From NCBI RefSeq assembly GCF_011090185.1, contig NZ_JAAFGS010000001.1, positions 558,001 to 622,000 of the forward strand: a DNA stretch of 64,000 nucleotides, in the 5' to 3' direction. Below, piece by piece: positions 38,741 to 47,688 of this stretch (positions are counted from its first letter, which is position 1; each line of letters begins with the position of its first letter). The notes below the pieces were generated by a model. That model did not search any database. It had not been told where the DNA came from and saw only the letters and a list, made by a program, of their open reading frames with translations. The position numbers and the translations under genes were made by a program. Origin of the DNA: Saccharibacillus alkalitolerans (GTDB lineage: Bacteria; Bacillota; Bacilli; Paenibacillales; Paenibacillaceae).

Positions 38741-38786
38741 TTGACAATGACCGGGCAGACTTCTATAATCGGTAAGGTTACGATTA
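38741..38786 (+). promoter_or_regulatory. znuACB promoter with overlapping Zur box
   Basis: TTGACA, a 17-base spacer and TATAAT (38764-38769): a full consensus sigma-A promoter. TAATCG-N9-CGATTA (38766-38786) overlaps the -10 and has the spacing of the Bacillus Zur box (AAATCGTAAT-N-ATTACGATTT); the right half matches well, the left half less so. Zinc-Zur would block this promoter. Confidence 0.85.
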
Positions 38787-38843
38787 AATAAGGCGAATGC
38801 TTTTTTTTGAAATTTTTATGGAAGAAACGGAGTGTGTACAAAC

Positions 38844-39857
38844 ATGCAGCGCAACAAAAAATACGCGGGACGCTTTATCGCGGTGCTGGCACTGGCGATG
38901 CTGCTCGTGCTGTCCGCCTGCGGACGAAATTCGGCCGGAACGATTGTCGAAGGCAAAGTGAATGTCGTCACGACTTTTTATCCGATTTACGAATTCGCTT
39001 CCGCGATCGGCGGCGAAGACGCCAATGTGATCAATTTGCTCCCGACCGGGGTGGAGCCGCACGACTGGACGCCGCGCGGCCAAGACATCGTGAACACATC
39101 GAAGGCGCAGCTCTTTTTCTATAACGGAGCGGGCCTCGAAGGCTGGGTTCCCGACTTTCTCAAAGGGCTGGATGCCGGATCGAAAGTCAAAGCCGTGGAA
39201 GTCAGCAAAGGCGTCGACCTGATCCTGACGACGGAAGACGACGGGCATAACCATGGGGCGGCCGAAGAAGGTCATCACCATGAAGGCGAAGAACATTCGG
39301 AAGAAGGACATGCCGAAGAATCCGTCGATGCCAAGCATACCGATCCCCACACCTGGGTGAGTCCCAAGTCGGCGCTGATCATGGCTCAAAACATTCGCGA
39401 CAGCTTGATCGAAGCGGACCCGGAACACAAAGCGGGCTACGAAGAACGCTACGCGGCGCTGTCCGGCAAGCTGAAGGAGCTGGATACCGAATTTACGGAA
39501 AAGCTGTCTGCCGTTCCGAACAAGGAGATCGTCGTATCCCACCAGGCGTTCGGCTATCTGGCACGCGATTACGGCTTGAAACAGCATGCGATCATGGGCT
39601 TGTCGCCGGATGCCGAGCCGCGCGCGCAGGATATGCTGAATCTGGCGAAGCTGGTCAAGGAAGAAGGCATCCGCTATATTTTCTTCGAGGAACTGGTATC
39701 CGATAAGCTGGCGAAGACGCTGGCCGGAGAAGCGGGCGTGGAAACGCTGGTACTGAATCCGGTCGAAGGATTGACGCAGCAGCAGGCGAAGGACGGCGAC
39801 GATTATTTCAGCCTGATGCGAAATAATTTGCAAAATCTGCTGCTCGCCTTACAATAA
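38844..39857 (+). CDS. znuA: Zinc ABC transporter substrate-binding lipoprotein
   Basis: A 337-residue cluster A-I metal-binding protein. Signal with lipobox VLSAC, then the fold with FYPIYEFA, metal ligands HDW, H in PHTWVSPKS, H in VSHQAF and a late Asp/Glu. A His/Glu/Asp-rich loop (DGHNHGAAEEGHHHEGEEHS) is typical for zinc rather than manganese binding. The ATG before QRNKK gives the best signal peptide; a GTG four codons earlier is possible. First gene of the Zur-controlled operon. Confidence 0.93.
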   Translation: MQRNKKYAGRFIAVLALAMLLVLSACGRNSAGTIVEGKVNVVTTFYPIYEFASAIGGEDANVINLLPTGVEPHDWTPRGQDIVNTSKAQLFFYNGAGLEGWVPDFLKGLDAGSKVKAVEVSKGVDLILTTEDDGHNHGAAEEGHHHEGEEHSEEGHAEESVDAKHTDPHTWVSPKSALIMAQNIRDSLIEADPEHKAGYEERYAALSGKLKELDTEFTEKLSAVPNKEIVVSHQAFGYLARDYGLKQHAIMGLSPDAEPRAQDMLNLAKLVKEEGIRYIFFEELVSDKLAKTLAGEAGVETLVLNPVEGLTQQQAKDGDDYFSLMRNNLQNLLLALQ

Positions 39858-39899
39858 GAAGAAGAGTTTAACGCAGCGAAACGAAAAGGAGGGATTGCC

Positions 39900-40676
39900 A
39901 TGTCCGCCATTCCGACGGTCGACTGCCATCAGCCGATGATCGAATTACGCGACGTGTCCTTTTCTTATAAAGATCAGCACGTCATGAAGGACCTCAGCTT
40001 CAGCGTCAAAGAGCGCGATTTCGTCGGCATCGTCGGTTCCAACGGCGCCGGCAAAACGACGCTGCTCAAAATGTTGGTCGGTTTGATGCCGCCGACAAGC
40101 GGGGAAATCCGCCTGTTCGGCGAATCGATCCGAAGCTTCCGCGATTGGGAACGGATCGGCTACGTGCCGCAAAAAAACGCGCTTAATATGCTTTTTCCCG
40201 CCACGGTGCGCGAGGTGGTCACTTCGGGCCTGTACACGAACAAAAGCTTGTTCCGCCGTCTGACGAAAGAAGCCAAAGCGAAGCTGGATGACGCGCTGCA
40301 GGTGATGCGGATCGAGGACATCGCGGACAAGCGGATCGGAAGATTGTCCGGCGGCCAGCAGCAGCGCGTGTTTCTGGCGAGAGCGATGATCAACCGGCCG
40401 GATCTGCTTGTGCTGGACGAGCCGACTGTAGGCATCGACGCGGAAACGCAGGACGGATTCTTCGAACTGATCCGGCATATGCATCAGCATCACAATATTA
40501 CATTCCTGATGGTGTCGCACGATATCGACCGCCTGGAAGATTATCTGGGCAAGGAACCGCGGCAGCAGAACGGGAAAATCAAGTTTTTCGTGCGTCATTC
40601 GCACGACGACCTGGACTGCGTGGAAACGGATCTGACACATTCGATGCCGCTCGTCGGGTCGGCGGAGCAAGGGTAA
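39900..40676 (+). CDS. znuC: Zinc ABC transporter ATP-binding protein
   Basis: A 258-residue ABC ATPase: Walker A GSNGAGKTT, Q-loop VPQKNAL, signature LSGGQQQRV, Walker B LLVLDEPT and switch histidine in VSHD. The C-terminal tail with RHSHDDLDC is extra. It powers zinc import through ZnuB. ATG after AAAGGAGGG, 42 bp after znuA. Confidence 0.95.
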   Translation: MSAIPTVDCHQPMIELRDVSFSYKDQHVMKDLSFSVKERDFVGIVGSNGAGKTTLLKMLVGLMPPTSGEIRLFGESIRSFRDWERIGYVPQKNALNMLFPATVREVVTSGLYTNKSLFRRLTKEAKAKLDDALQVMRIEDIADKRIGRLSGGQQQRVFLARAMINRPDLLVLDEPTVGIDAETQDGFFELIRHMHQHHNITFLMVSHDIDRLEDYLGKEPRQQNGKIKFFVRHSHDDLDCVETDLTHSMPLVGSAEQG

Positions 40677-40688
40677 GGAGACGGTAAC

Positions 40689-41492
40689 TTGGAAATTTTG
40701 TTCAGCGATTTTTTTCAGCGCGCTCTGCTCGGCGGCCTGCTCATCGGTCTCACGGCGCCGCTGATCGGCATGTTCCTTGTGCTGCGGCGGCTGTCGATGA
40801 TCGGCGATACGCTGGCGCACGTCACGATCGCGGGCGTGGCGCTCGGCTTTCTCATCAATGTGTATCCGCTCGTCGTGGGTCTCGTATTCGCGGTCATCTC
40901 GTCGTTCGCGATCGAGAAGCTGCGGCGCGCGTATAAAGGCTATGCCGAGCTGTCGATCGCGGTGATCATGTCCGGCGGCGTGGCGATGGCTTCGTTCCTT
41001 TTTACGTTGGGACAGGGGTACAACACCGACGTGACCAGCTATCTGTTCGGCAGCATTTACACGCTCGGCAGCACCGATCTGTATTTGGTGGGAGGCGTGA
41101 CGGTAGTGGTCGTGGCGGTCGTCGTCTTTTTCTATAAAGAGCTGTTCCTGCTGACGTTCGAGGAAGACGCCGCGGCGGTCAGCGGACTGCCGGTCAAGCT
41201 GCTCAACATGCTGATTACGGTGCTGGCGGCGCTCGTCATCAGCACGGCGATCAAGATCGTAGGCGCGCTGCTCGTATCGGCGCTGCTGACCATTCCGGTC
41301 GCCTGCAGCCTGTTTTTGGCCAAAAGCTTCCGCATGTCGATCGTGCTTGCGGTCGTCGTGGCGGAAATCGCGGTCATCGTGGGCTTGATCGTGGCGGGCA
41401 TTTGGAACTTCGCGCCCGGCGCTACGATCGTGCTGCTGCTCATCGTGATGCTGCTGCTGACGCTGGTGGCGCGCCGAGGATATACCGTCTGA
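40689..41492 (+). CDS. znuB: Zinc ABC transporter permease
   Basis: A 267-residue ABC-3-type membrane permease with about eight or nine hydrophobic segments and the conserved GDTLAHVTIAGVALGF. It uses a TTG start 12 bp after znuC, supported by AAGGAG. Forms the channel of the zinc importer. The stop codon lies within the operon terminator. Confidence 0.95.
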   Translation: MEILFSDFFQRALLGGLLIGLTAPLIGMFLVLRRLSMIGDTLAHVTIAGVALGFLINVYPLVVGLVFAVISSFAIEKLRRAYKGYAELSIAVIMSGGVAMASFLFTLGQGYNTDVTSYLFGSIYTLGSTDLYLVGGVTVVVVAVVVFFYKELFLLTFEEDAAAVSGLPVKLLNMLITVLAALVISTAIKIVGALLVSALLTIPVACSLFLAKSFRMSIVLAVVVAEIAVIVGLIVAGIWNFAPGATIVLLLIVMLLLTLVARRGYTV

Positions 41493-41509
41493 CGGATATC
41501 CTCTTTTTT
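41476..41509 (+). terminator. Terminator of znuACB
   Basis: GAGGATAT-ACCGTCTGACGG-ATATCCTC followed by six T residues; it includes the znuB stop codon. Confidence 0.9.
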
Positions 41510-41697
41510 ATGCCGCAAACTTGCCAATGGACCGCGAATAAAGGTATCATAGTAAGAGCCGTTTTTTGACGGACCTGCGGTTTGAACAAAAAAATGCCCT
41601 GTGCATAAGCGGCCGTCCGACGGGATGTCCGTTCACCGGCGTCATTAACGAAAAGCTGCGCAAATGCGGTTTTAAGTCAAGGAAAAGAGGGAAGCGG

Positions 41698-42123
41698 ATG
41701 CCAACGCCCAGTATGGAAGATTATTTGGAGCGTATCTACCTGCTGATTGAGGAAAAGGGCTACGCCCGGGTATCGGATATTGCCGAAGGGCTGGAAGTCC
41801 ATCCTTCATCGGTCACCAAGATGATTCAGAAGCTCGATAAGGACGAGTACCTGGTATACGAAAAATACCGCGGGCTGATCCTCACGAGCAAAGGCAAAAA
41901 GATCGGCAAGAGACTGGTGGACCGCCATCAGCTGCTGGAAGAGTTTTTGCGTCTGATCGGGGTGGAGGAGAGCCATATCTACAAAGATGTGGAAGGCATC
42001 GAACATCATCTGAGTTGGGATTCGATTACGCGGATCGAGTCGCTGGTGGAATTTTTCAACGGCGATCCGAAGCGTCTGGAGGAGCTCAAAGCTCTGCAGA
42101 TCGAAGGAACGAGCGAAGGGTAG
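41698..42123 (+). CDS. mntR: Manganese-responsive regulator MntR
   Basis: A 141-residue DtxR-family regulator almost colinear with B. subtilis MntR. Metal ligands are in place: D8 and E11 (MEDYLERIY), the conserved H77 region in [11 protein letters not shown], and E99/E102/H103 in [13 protein letters not shown]. It represses manganese uptake when manganese is plentiful. Own transcription unit after znuACB; no manganese transporter lies in the window. The ATG follows AAAGAGGG. Confidence 0.96.
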   Translation: MPTPSMEDYLERIYLLIEEKGYARVSDIAEGLEVHPSSVTKMIQKLDKDEYLVYEKYRGLILTSKGKKIGKRLVDRHQLLEEFLRLIGVEESHIYKDVEGIEHHLSWDSITRIESLVEFFNGDPKRLEELKALQIEGTSEG

Positions 42124-42311
42124 GGAGGACGTCTGTGGCCATCGGGCACAGATGTCTTTTTATTTTGGACAAACGCAAATCAAATTTCGGAATTTTATTT
42201 GCGCCGGACAGCGCTACAATTGGCAGGTTATCTGCGTATAACGGTTAGAAGGCCGGGGAGGTGCAAGCCGGGGCCCGATCACACAATTTGGAAATGAGGG
42301 AGTTTGGAAAA

Positions 42312-43898
42312 ATGAAATGGCGTCAAGGAATTATGGTGCTGCTGGCCGTTGTGCTGCTGCTGCCGGCATGGAGCGGGCTCGGGGGGAGCAAGGCGCAGGC
42401 GGCGTCCGTCATTCGAATCATGCTGGACGGACAGCGCATCCAGGGGGATGTCGATCCTTATATCGTTTCGAACACGACGTTGGTGCCGATGCGCCTCGTC
42501 AGCGAAAACCTCGGAGCGCAGATCAAATGGTCTCAAAGCGAGAAGGTAGTCACGATCAATCAAGGGGGAACGCTGCTGTCGATCCCGCTCGGTTCGAAAA
42601 CGGCGTTCGTCAACGGAAATTCCGTCGAATTGGAAGCTTCCGTCGCCAGCTTGAACGGCCGGATCATGGTGCCGCTGCGTTTCGTCGGACAGGGACTCGG
42701 GCTTGGCGTGAATTGGGATCAGGCTTCGCAGACGATTACGCTGACGACGCCGGACGGTTCGATCGGCGTGCCGACTCCGGGAGTTCCCGACAGTCAGGGC
42801 AGGCTGACCGCACTGCGCGGCGCATGGGTCGCCACGGTATCCAGTCTCGACTGGCCGTCTTCCAAAGATGCGTCCAAGCAAAAAGCGCAGTTCTCGTCCA
42901 TGCTGGACCAGCTCCAGGAAACCGGCATCAACGCCGTCTTCGTGCAGGTGCGTCCAAGCGCGGATGCGCTTTACCCGTCGTCGCTCGTGCCGTGGTCGAG
43001 CGTATTGACCGGTACCCAGGGCAAAAATCCGGGATACGATCCGCTGGCGTTCATGATCGACGAAGCGCATAAGCGGGGAATGGAATTCCATGCCTGGTTC
43101 AACCCGTTCCGCGCCAGCACCGGGTCGTCGACTTCGGGCTTGGCTTCGAATCATGTCGCGAAAGCCCATCCGGATTGGATCGTCAACTTCGACGGCAAGC
43201 TGTACATCAATCCCGGCGTTCCCGCCGCTCGCCAGTCGGTGATCGACGACGTAATGGAAGTCGTGAACAATTACGACATCGACGGCGTTCACCTGGACGA
43301 TTATTTCTACCCGTACGGCGAATCGTCCTCGAAGAAATTCGGCGATGATGCGACGTATAAGCAGTACAACACCGGCAATTACAGCAATAAGGGCGATTGG
43401 CGCCGTGCCAACATCAACAGCTTCGTTCAGACATTGGGCACATCGATTCATGGCGTAAAGCCGGCCGTCAGCTATGGGGTCAGTCCTTTCGGCGTCTGGC
43501 GCAACGCTTCGAGCGACCCGCTCGGCTCGAACACCAAAGCCGGCGTCACCGCTTACGATACGACCTACGCGGACGCCCGCGCCTGGATCAAAAACGAGTG
43601 GGTCGATTACGTCGCTCCGCAGGTGTACTGGAGCAATGCCAGTACGGCGGCCAATTATAAGACTCTCGTCGATTGGTGGGCGAATACGGTAGAAGGCACC
43701 GACGTCGATCTTTATATCGGCGAAGCCGCCTACAAAGTCGGCACTTCCGAAGCCGGCTGGAGCAGCGCGAACGAACTGGCCGACCATCTGGCGTACACGA
43801 TCGGCCGCAAAAATGTCGACGGCAACATTTTCTTCCGCGCGCAGCATATTTTGGCGGGCAAAGTGCGAAATGTGCTGGAGAGTTATTGGGCGAATTGA
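42312..43898 (+). CDS. Secreted glycosyl-hydrolase-like protein (GHL10/YngK type) with stalk domain
   Basis: A 528-residue exported protein. Signal peptide (LLAVVLLLPAWSGL... AQA), copper-amine-oxidase-N-like stalk domain at about 40-150 (NTTLVPMRLVSENLGA, RIMVPLRFVGQGLGL), then a family-10-like glycosyl hydrolase (GHL10, DUF187) TIM barrel with RGAWVATVSSLDWPS, AVFVQVRPSADALYPS, EFHAWFNPFRA, GVHLDDYFYPY and DYVAPQVYW. Related B. subtilis YngK is a lipoprotein of unknown substrate. ATG after GAGGGAG. Confidence 0.92.
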   Translation: MKWRQGIMVLLAVVLLLPAWSGLGGSKAQAASVIRIMLDGQRIQGDVDPYIVSNTTLVPMRLVSENLGAQIKWSQSEKVVTINQGGTLLSIPLGSKTAFVNGNSVELEASVASLNGRIMVPLRFVGQGLGLGVNWDQASQTITLTTPDGSIGVPTPGVPDSQGRLTALRGAWVATVSSLDWPSSKDASKQKAQFSSMLDQLQETGINAVFVQVRPSADALYPSSLVPWSSVLTGTQGKNPGYDPLAFMIDEAHKRGMEFHAWFNPFRASTGSSTSGLASNHVAKAHPDWIVNFDGKLYINPGVPAARQSVIDDVMEVVNNYDIDGVHLDDYFYPYGESSSKKFGDDATYKQYNTGNYSNKGDWRRANINSFVQTLGTSIHGVKPAVSYGVSPFGVWRNASSDPLGSNTKAGVTAYDTTYADARAWIKNEWVDYVAPQVYWSNASTAANYKTLVDWWANTVEGTDVDLYIGEAAYKVGTSEAGWSSANELADHLAYTIGRKNVDGNIFFRAQHILAGKVRNVLESYWAN

Positions 43899-43922
43899 AG
43901 AAAATTCGAGCTTCGGTCGATG

Positions 43923-43960
43923 AAAAAAAACGTCCGCCCCGGTAGGGAGCGGACGTTTTT
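43923..43960 (+). terminator. Terminator of the GHL10 gene
   Basis: AAAACGTCCGC-CCCGGTAGGGA-GCGGACGTTTTT. Confidence 0.92.
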
Positions 43961-43978
43961 ATATGGGCACGACAAAAT

Positions 43979-44012
43979 AAAAGAAGGGACGGCAGGATCC
44001 GTCCCTTCTTTT
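43979..44012 (-). terminator. Terminator for the minus-strand pair
   Basis: AAGAAGGGAC-GGCAGGATCC-GTCCCTTCTT, a perfect 10-bp stem with A/T flanks. It ends at the stop codon of the small membrane protein, giving back-to-back terminators with the one at 43923. Confidence 0.85.
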
Positions 44013-44394
44013 AATGAAATTTCGGTATGTCGTCTTCGTCTTTTCCTTTGCGTCCTTCGATCACTTGGAACGGATAGTTTTTCCGTTTCTTGGCCGGTGC
44101 GGCCGGAGCCTTTCCGCTCCGCGGGGCGGGCGGCTTGGAGGAACCGGAAGAAGACATTCGGGCCAGCTTTTCCTGAGTGCGGGCCGAAGGTTTGACCTTG
44201 GGCCGTTTGGGCGCACCGGGAGAACGGAAGCCGCCGGGCCGCCGGGCATTCGGAAGCAGGAAATAAAGCAGGGCGACTACCGCCACAAGAGCGAGCGGAA
44301 TGAGCCAGGTAATGGACGGTTCCGTAATCAGTTTAAACAAGCCGATCGCGGCAAGCGCAAGAATAATCCAACCCGCGGTTCCCGGTTTTCTCAT
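44011..44394 (-). CDS. Small membrane protein, 127 aa
   Basis: Two hydrophobic segments near the N terminus (WIILALAAIGLFKLI and WLIPLALVAVVALLYFLL), then a basic Pro/Ala/Ser-rich cytoplasmic tail ending in DEDDIPKFH. I do not recognise a family. It starts 6 bp after the DUF1385 gene, whose last codons hold its ribosome-binding site GGAGGG, so the two are cotranscribed. A counterpart of B. subtilis YqhP is possible by position only. Confidence 0.75.
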   Translation of the reverse strand: MRKPGTAGWIILALAAIGLFKLITEPSITWLIPLALVAVVALLYFLLPNARRPGGFRSPGAPKRPKVKPSARTQEKLARMSSSGSSKPPAPRSGKAPAAPAKKRKNYPFQVIEGRKGKDEDDIPKFH

Positions 44395-44400
44395 AAGACA

Positions 44401-45402
44401 TCAACCCTCCAGAGGATCGAGTATGGCATTCGGCGCCGAAGCGGGAACGCCTTGCTTTTCGTATACGGCATCGAGCTGGCGCATCCGGTTGAACGACGCG
44501 ATCGAGACTTCGACCTGTTCGTCCGTCGGTTCCTTGGTCGTCAGTAGCTGCAGCCACAGCCCCGGGTAACCCAGATAGCGCAGCACCGGCACATCGCGCA
44601 GGGCGTTGGTGAACTTCAGGAATTCGAACGATACGCCCATGACGACCGGCAGCAGCAGCAGGCGCTGCACCACGCGTTCGAGCAGCGAATCCCAACTGAA
44701 CAACGAGTAAATCAGAATGCCGATAATGACAGTGAGCATGATAAAACTGCTTCCGCAGCGATAATGCAGCCGCGTGTATTTCTGCACGTTCTTCGGCGTC
44801 AGTTCTTCGCCAGCTTCGAACGCGCTGATGACTTTGTGCTCGGCTCCGTGGTATTGGAAAAGGCGTTTGACGAGCGGAGTCAAAGAGATCAAATACAAGT
44901 ACAGCAGCAGCAGCACAAGTTTGATTCCGCCTTCAGCCAGATTGTGATAGATCTGATGGGCGAACGAACCTTTAAACAAAAAGTCTTCGACGAAAACCGG
45001 AACGAGCGTAAAGACGACTTTGCCGACGATAAACGAAATAATGGCCGCGGCGGTCACGCCGACGATAGCGCCGAGGCTCAGTTTGGCTTCGCCTTTCTTG
45101 TTGCTCGCTTTCAATTCTTCGCGTTCTTCCGGCGTCATTTCGTCGTCGGCGTAAGCGTCGAACGAGTAGTTGAGATGTTTGGAACCTTTGACGCTGGAGT
45201 CGATCAGGCTGACCAGGCCGCGCAGCAGCGGAATCTTTCGCAGCGAGCGGACCCAACCTTTTTCTTCGCGGGGCACTTCGAGAAAAGTGATCTCCCCGCT
45301 CTTGCGGCGTACCGCGGTAACGTTGACGTGCTTGCCGCCGAACATGACTCCTTCGATCACGGCTTGTCCGCCGTAAGCGACGGGAGCGGATTTTTCAGAC
45401 AA
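44401..45402 (-). CDS. DUF1385 membrane protein (YqhQ-like)
   Basis: A 333-residue protein with the family hallmark YGGQAVIEGVMFGGKH at the N terminus, four or so membrane helices and YHGAEHKVISAFEAGEELT with LHYRCGSSFI. The frame extends 58 codons further 5', but the family start and GGAAGG eight bases upstream point to the TTG at 45402 (a GTG one codon earlier is also possible). Function unknown; conserved near pepP-efp in Bacillales. Confidence 0.88.
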   Translation of the reverse strand: MSEKSAPVAYGGQAVIEGVMFGGKHVNVTAVRRKSGEITFLEVPREEKGWVRSLRKIPLLRGLVSLIDSSVKGSKHLNYSFDAYADDEMTPEEREELKASNKKGEAKLSLGAIVGVTAAAIISFIVGKVVFTLVPVFVEDFLFKGSFAHQIYHNLAEGGIKLVLLLLYLYLISLTPLVKRLFQYHGAEHKVISAFEAGEELTPKNVQKYTRLHYRCGSSFIMLTVIIGILIYSLFSWDSLLERVVQRLLLLPVVMGVSFEFLKFTNALRDVPVLRYLGYPGLWLQLLTTKEPTDEQVEVSIASFNRMRQLDAVYEKQGVPASAPNAILDPLEG

Positions 45403-45771
45403 CACCTTCACCTTCCTAAACGTTTTAAAATAACCCTCTGCGGCTTGATCGACGATCGGCACCGGCCGGTACGCTGCGCGACACGGGCCGCCGTCCGAAA
45501 ACGCGTTTTCCCGCAAACGACAAAGTCCGAAACGGCAGGGAGACGGTATTTGCCGCAAACGGCGCGCTAGAGACATTTCTTTTCATTGTATCGGATTTTA
45601 CAGGCAAATACCAGCGAACGGGCAGCCGTTAAGACGGAATAAGACGGAACAGCCCGCGCGTAAAAAGGCTTCTCAGAGGGGGCGGGCGTGTGATAGAATG
45701 TAATGTGGTAATTTCGCTTGAGGTTCTGGAAAATACGAACTGAATAGGTTCACCGGGAAAGAGGAGAAAAT
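45403..45771. other. Divergent spacer, no gene seen
   Basis: 369 bases between the DUF1385 gene and the Xaa-Pro peptidase. I see no coding region. In B. subtilis yqhR and aroQ (yqhS) lie in this place and are not here. TGTGATAGAAT near 45690 could be an extended -10 for the peptidase gene. Confidence 0.5.
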
Positions 45772-46842
45772 ATGCAGCAGCGTGTAAACAAATTGCGCGA
45801 AGCCATGGCGGCTCACGGCGTCAGCGCAATGTTTGTGGCCAGTGACATTAATCGTCGTTACCTGACCGGATTCACGGGTTCCGCCGGATATGTGCTCATC
45901 ACCGAGAGCGAGAGCTACCTGCTGACCGATTTCCGTTACATGACGCAGGCGCCGCAGCAGGCCAAGGACTTCAAGGTGGTCGAGCATGCGCCGAAAGTAA
46001 TGGATACGGTCAAAGGGCTGCTCGGTTCTTCGGCGAAGCTCGGTTTCGAGCAGGAACATGTCACATTTGCGACGTATCAGAACTACCGGGAAGCGCTTGC
46101 CGGAATCGAACTCGTGCCGGTGTCGGGCCTCGTGGAAGGCCTGCGCATCTTCAAGGACGAGGGAGAACTGGCGGTCATGCGCGAAGCGGCGGCGCTGGCG
46201 GACCGGACCTTCAGCCATATTTTGACGAAGATCCGTCCGGGCGTGACCGAGCGCGAGCTCGATCTGCAGATGGAAATGTTCATGCGCGAAAACGGCGCGA
46301 CGTCGTCGTCCTTCGACACGATCGTCGCTTCCGGCGAACGTTCGGCGCTTCCGCACGGCGTGGCGAGTTCGCGCGTCCTTCAGGGCAACGAGTTCATTAC
46401 GTTCGACTTCGGCGCCCTGCTGAACGGATACTGTTCGGATCTAACCCGCACCGTCGTGCTGGGCGAGGCGAGCGATCGTCACCGCGAAGTGTACGGTATC
46501 GTGCTTGAAGCGCAGCTCAACGCGCTGGACAAGATCCGTCCGGGCATGACCGGGCGCGAAGCGGACGCGCTGACCCGGGACATCATCTCGTCGTACGGCT
46601 ACGGCGAGAACTACGGGCACAGCACGGGACACGGCCTCGGCATGGAAGTGCACGAGAACCCGCGTTTGTCCAAGCTCAGCGACGACATTCTGAAGCCGGG
46701 CATGGTCGTCACCGTAGAACCGGGTATATATATTCCGGGCTTCGGCGGCGTCCGGATCGAAGACGACATCGTGATTACCGAAACGGGAATCGAGATCATC
46801 ACGTCTTCGGTCAAAGAGCTTACCCTTCTGCCGATGGCATAA
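45772..46842 (+). CDS. Xaa-Pro peptidase family protein (M24)
   Basis: A 356-residue M24B aminopeptidase, the YqhT type. The dinuclear metal ligands are visible: Asp in TFDFGALLNG, Asp in YCSDLTRT, His in GHGLGMEVHE, Glu in TVEPGIYI and Glu in VRIEDD. Cleaves N-terminal residues before proline in peptides. ATG after AAAGAGGAG. Adjacent to efp, an order conserved across Bacillales. Confidence 0.95.
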   Translation: MQQRVNKLREAMAAHGVSAMFVASDINRRYLTGFTGSAGYVLITESESYLLTDFRYMTQAPQQAKDFKVVEHAPKVMDTVKGLLGSSAKLGFEQEHVTFATYQNYREALAGIELVPVSGLVEGLRIFKDEGELAVMREAAALADRTFSHILTKIRPGVTERELDLQMEMFMRENGATSSSFDTIVASGERSALPHGVASSRVLQGNEFITFDFGALLNGYCSDLTRTVVLGEASDRHREVYGIVLEAQLNALDKIRPGMTGREADALTRDIISSYGYGENYGHSTGHGLGMEVHENPRLSKLSDDILKPGMVVTVEPGIYIPGFGGVRIEDDIVITETGIEIITSSVKELTLLPMA

Positions 46843-46893
46843 GGCAATCTCAGAAGCATATCAGCAAGCAACCATTCCAAGGAGGGATCCTCT

Positions 46894-47451
46894 GTGATTT
46901 CCGTAAACGATTTTAAAACAGGCCTGACCGTCGAAGTGGACGGCGACATCTTCACCGTTATCGAGTTCCAGCACGTAAAACCGGGTAAAGGCGCGGCGTT
47001 CGTCCGTTCCAAGCTCAAAAACCTGCGCAACGGCAACACCGTGGAGCGCACGTTCCGCGCCGGCGAAACGATCGGCCGCGCGCAGATCGAAAACCGCGGC
47101 GTGCAGTATCTGTACGCAAGCGGCCAGGACCACACGTTCATGGACAACGAAACGTATGACCAGTTCACGCTTGCGAGCGAACAGCTCGAGTGGGAACTGA
47201 AATTCCTGCGCGAAAACATGAACGTGAACATCATCAGCTACCAGGGCGAAATCCTCGGCATCAACCTGCCGACGAGCGTCGAGCTGAAAGTCGTCGAAAC
47301 GGAGCCGGGCATCAAAGGCAACACGGCGACGGGCGCGACCAAGAACGCGAAGCTCGAAACGGGCCACAACGTTCAGGTGCCGTTGTTCATCAATGAAGGC
47401 GACGTGCTGCTGATCGATACGCGCGAAGGCAAGTACGTGTCCCGCGCCTAG
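46894..47451 (+). CDS. efp: Translation elongation factor P
   Basis: A 185-residue EF-P that relieves ribosome stalling at polyproline. [10 protein letters not shown] is the KOW-domain loop whose lysine (here K in HVKPGKGAA) is the modification site region in bacilli, and the C-terminal signature [20 protein letters not shown] is complete. GTG start after AGGAGGG. Confidence 0.97.
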   Translation: MISVNDFKTGLTVEVDGDIFTVIEFQHVKPGKGAAFVRSKLKNLRNGNTVERTFRAGETIGRAQIENRGVQYLYASGQDHTFMDNETYDQFTLASEQLEWELKFLRENMNVNIISYQGEILGINLPTSVELKVVETEPGIKGNTATGATKNAKLETGHNVQVPLFINEGDVLLIDTREGKYVSRA

Positions 47452-47491
47452 TTTTTCCCGATTTGCCGGCGAATTTCGCTGCCGGTCTTCC

Positions 47492-47529
47492 AAGCTCTCT
47501 GCCCGCACTGCGGCGCAGGGAGCTTTTTT
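47492..47529 (+). terminator. Terminator of efp
   Basis: AAGCTCTCTGC...GCAGGGAGCTT with a ~10-base loop (one G-U pair), followed by six T residues. Confidence 0.92.
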
Positions 47530-47626
47530 ATGCAAACGACCGTCGGAAAGTATAAAAAAATGACTGAAAAAACAATGGAAGCAGGCAGCGTTTTCGTATT
47601 ATACTCTTTTAAAGCGATAAAATAGA

Positions 47627-47663
47627 CCGGAGCCGTCCTCGCACGGACCTAAAGAAGCTCCGG
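47627..47663 (+). other. Hairpin in the lysC leader
   Basis: CCGGAGC...GCTCCGG encloses GTCC-TCGCAC-GGAC. No lysine-riboswitch core (AGAGGTGCG) is present, and there is no T tract, so this is not an obvious L-box or terminator. TATACT at 47600 may be the -10. Confidence 0.4.
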
Positions 47664-47688
47664 CAACACGCGGGGGAGTGAACACGTT

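Noticed and set aside
47530-47688. Lysine riboswitch before lysC
   Set aside because: The L-box core sequences are absent; only a simple nested hairpin is present.
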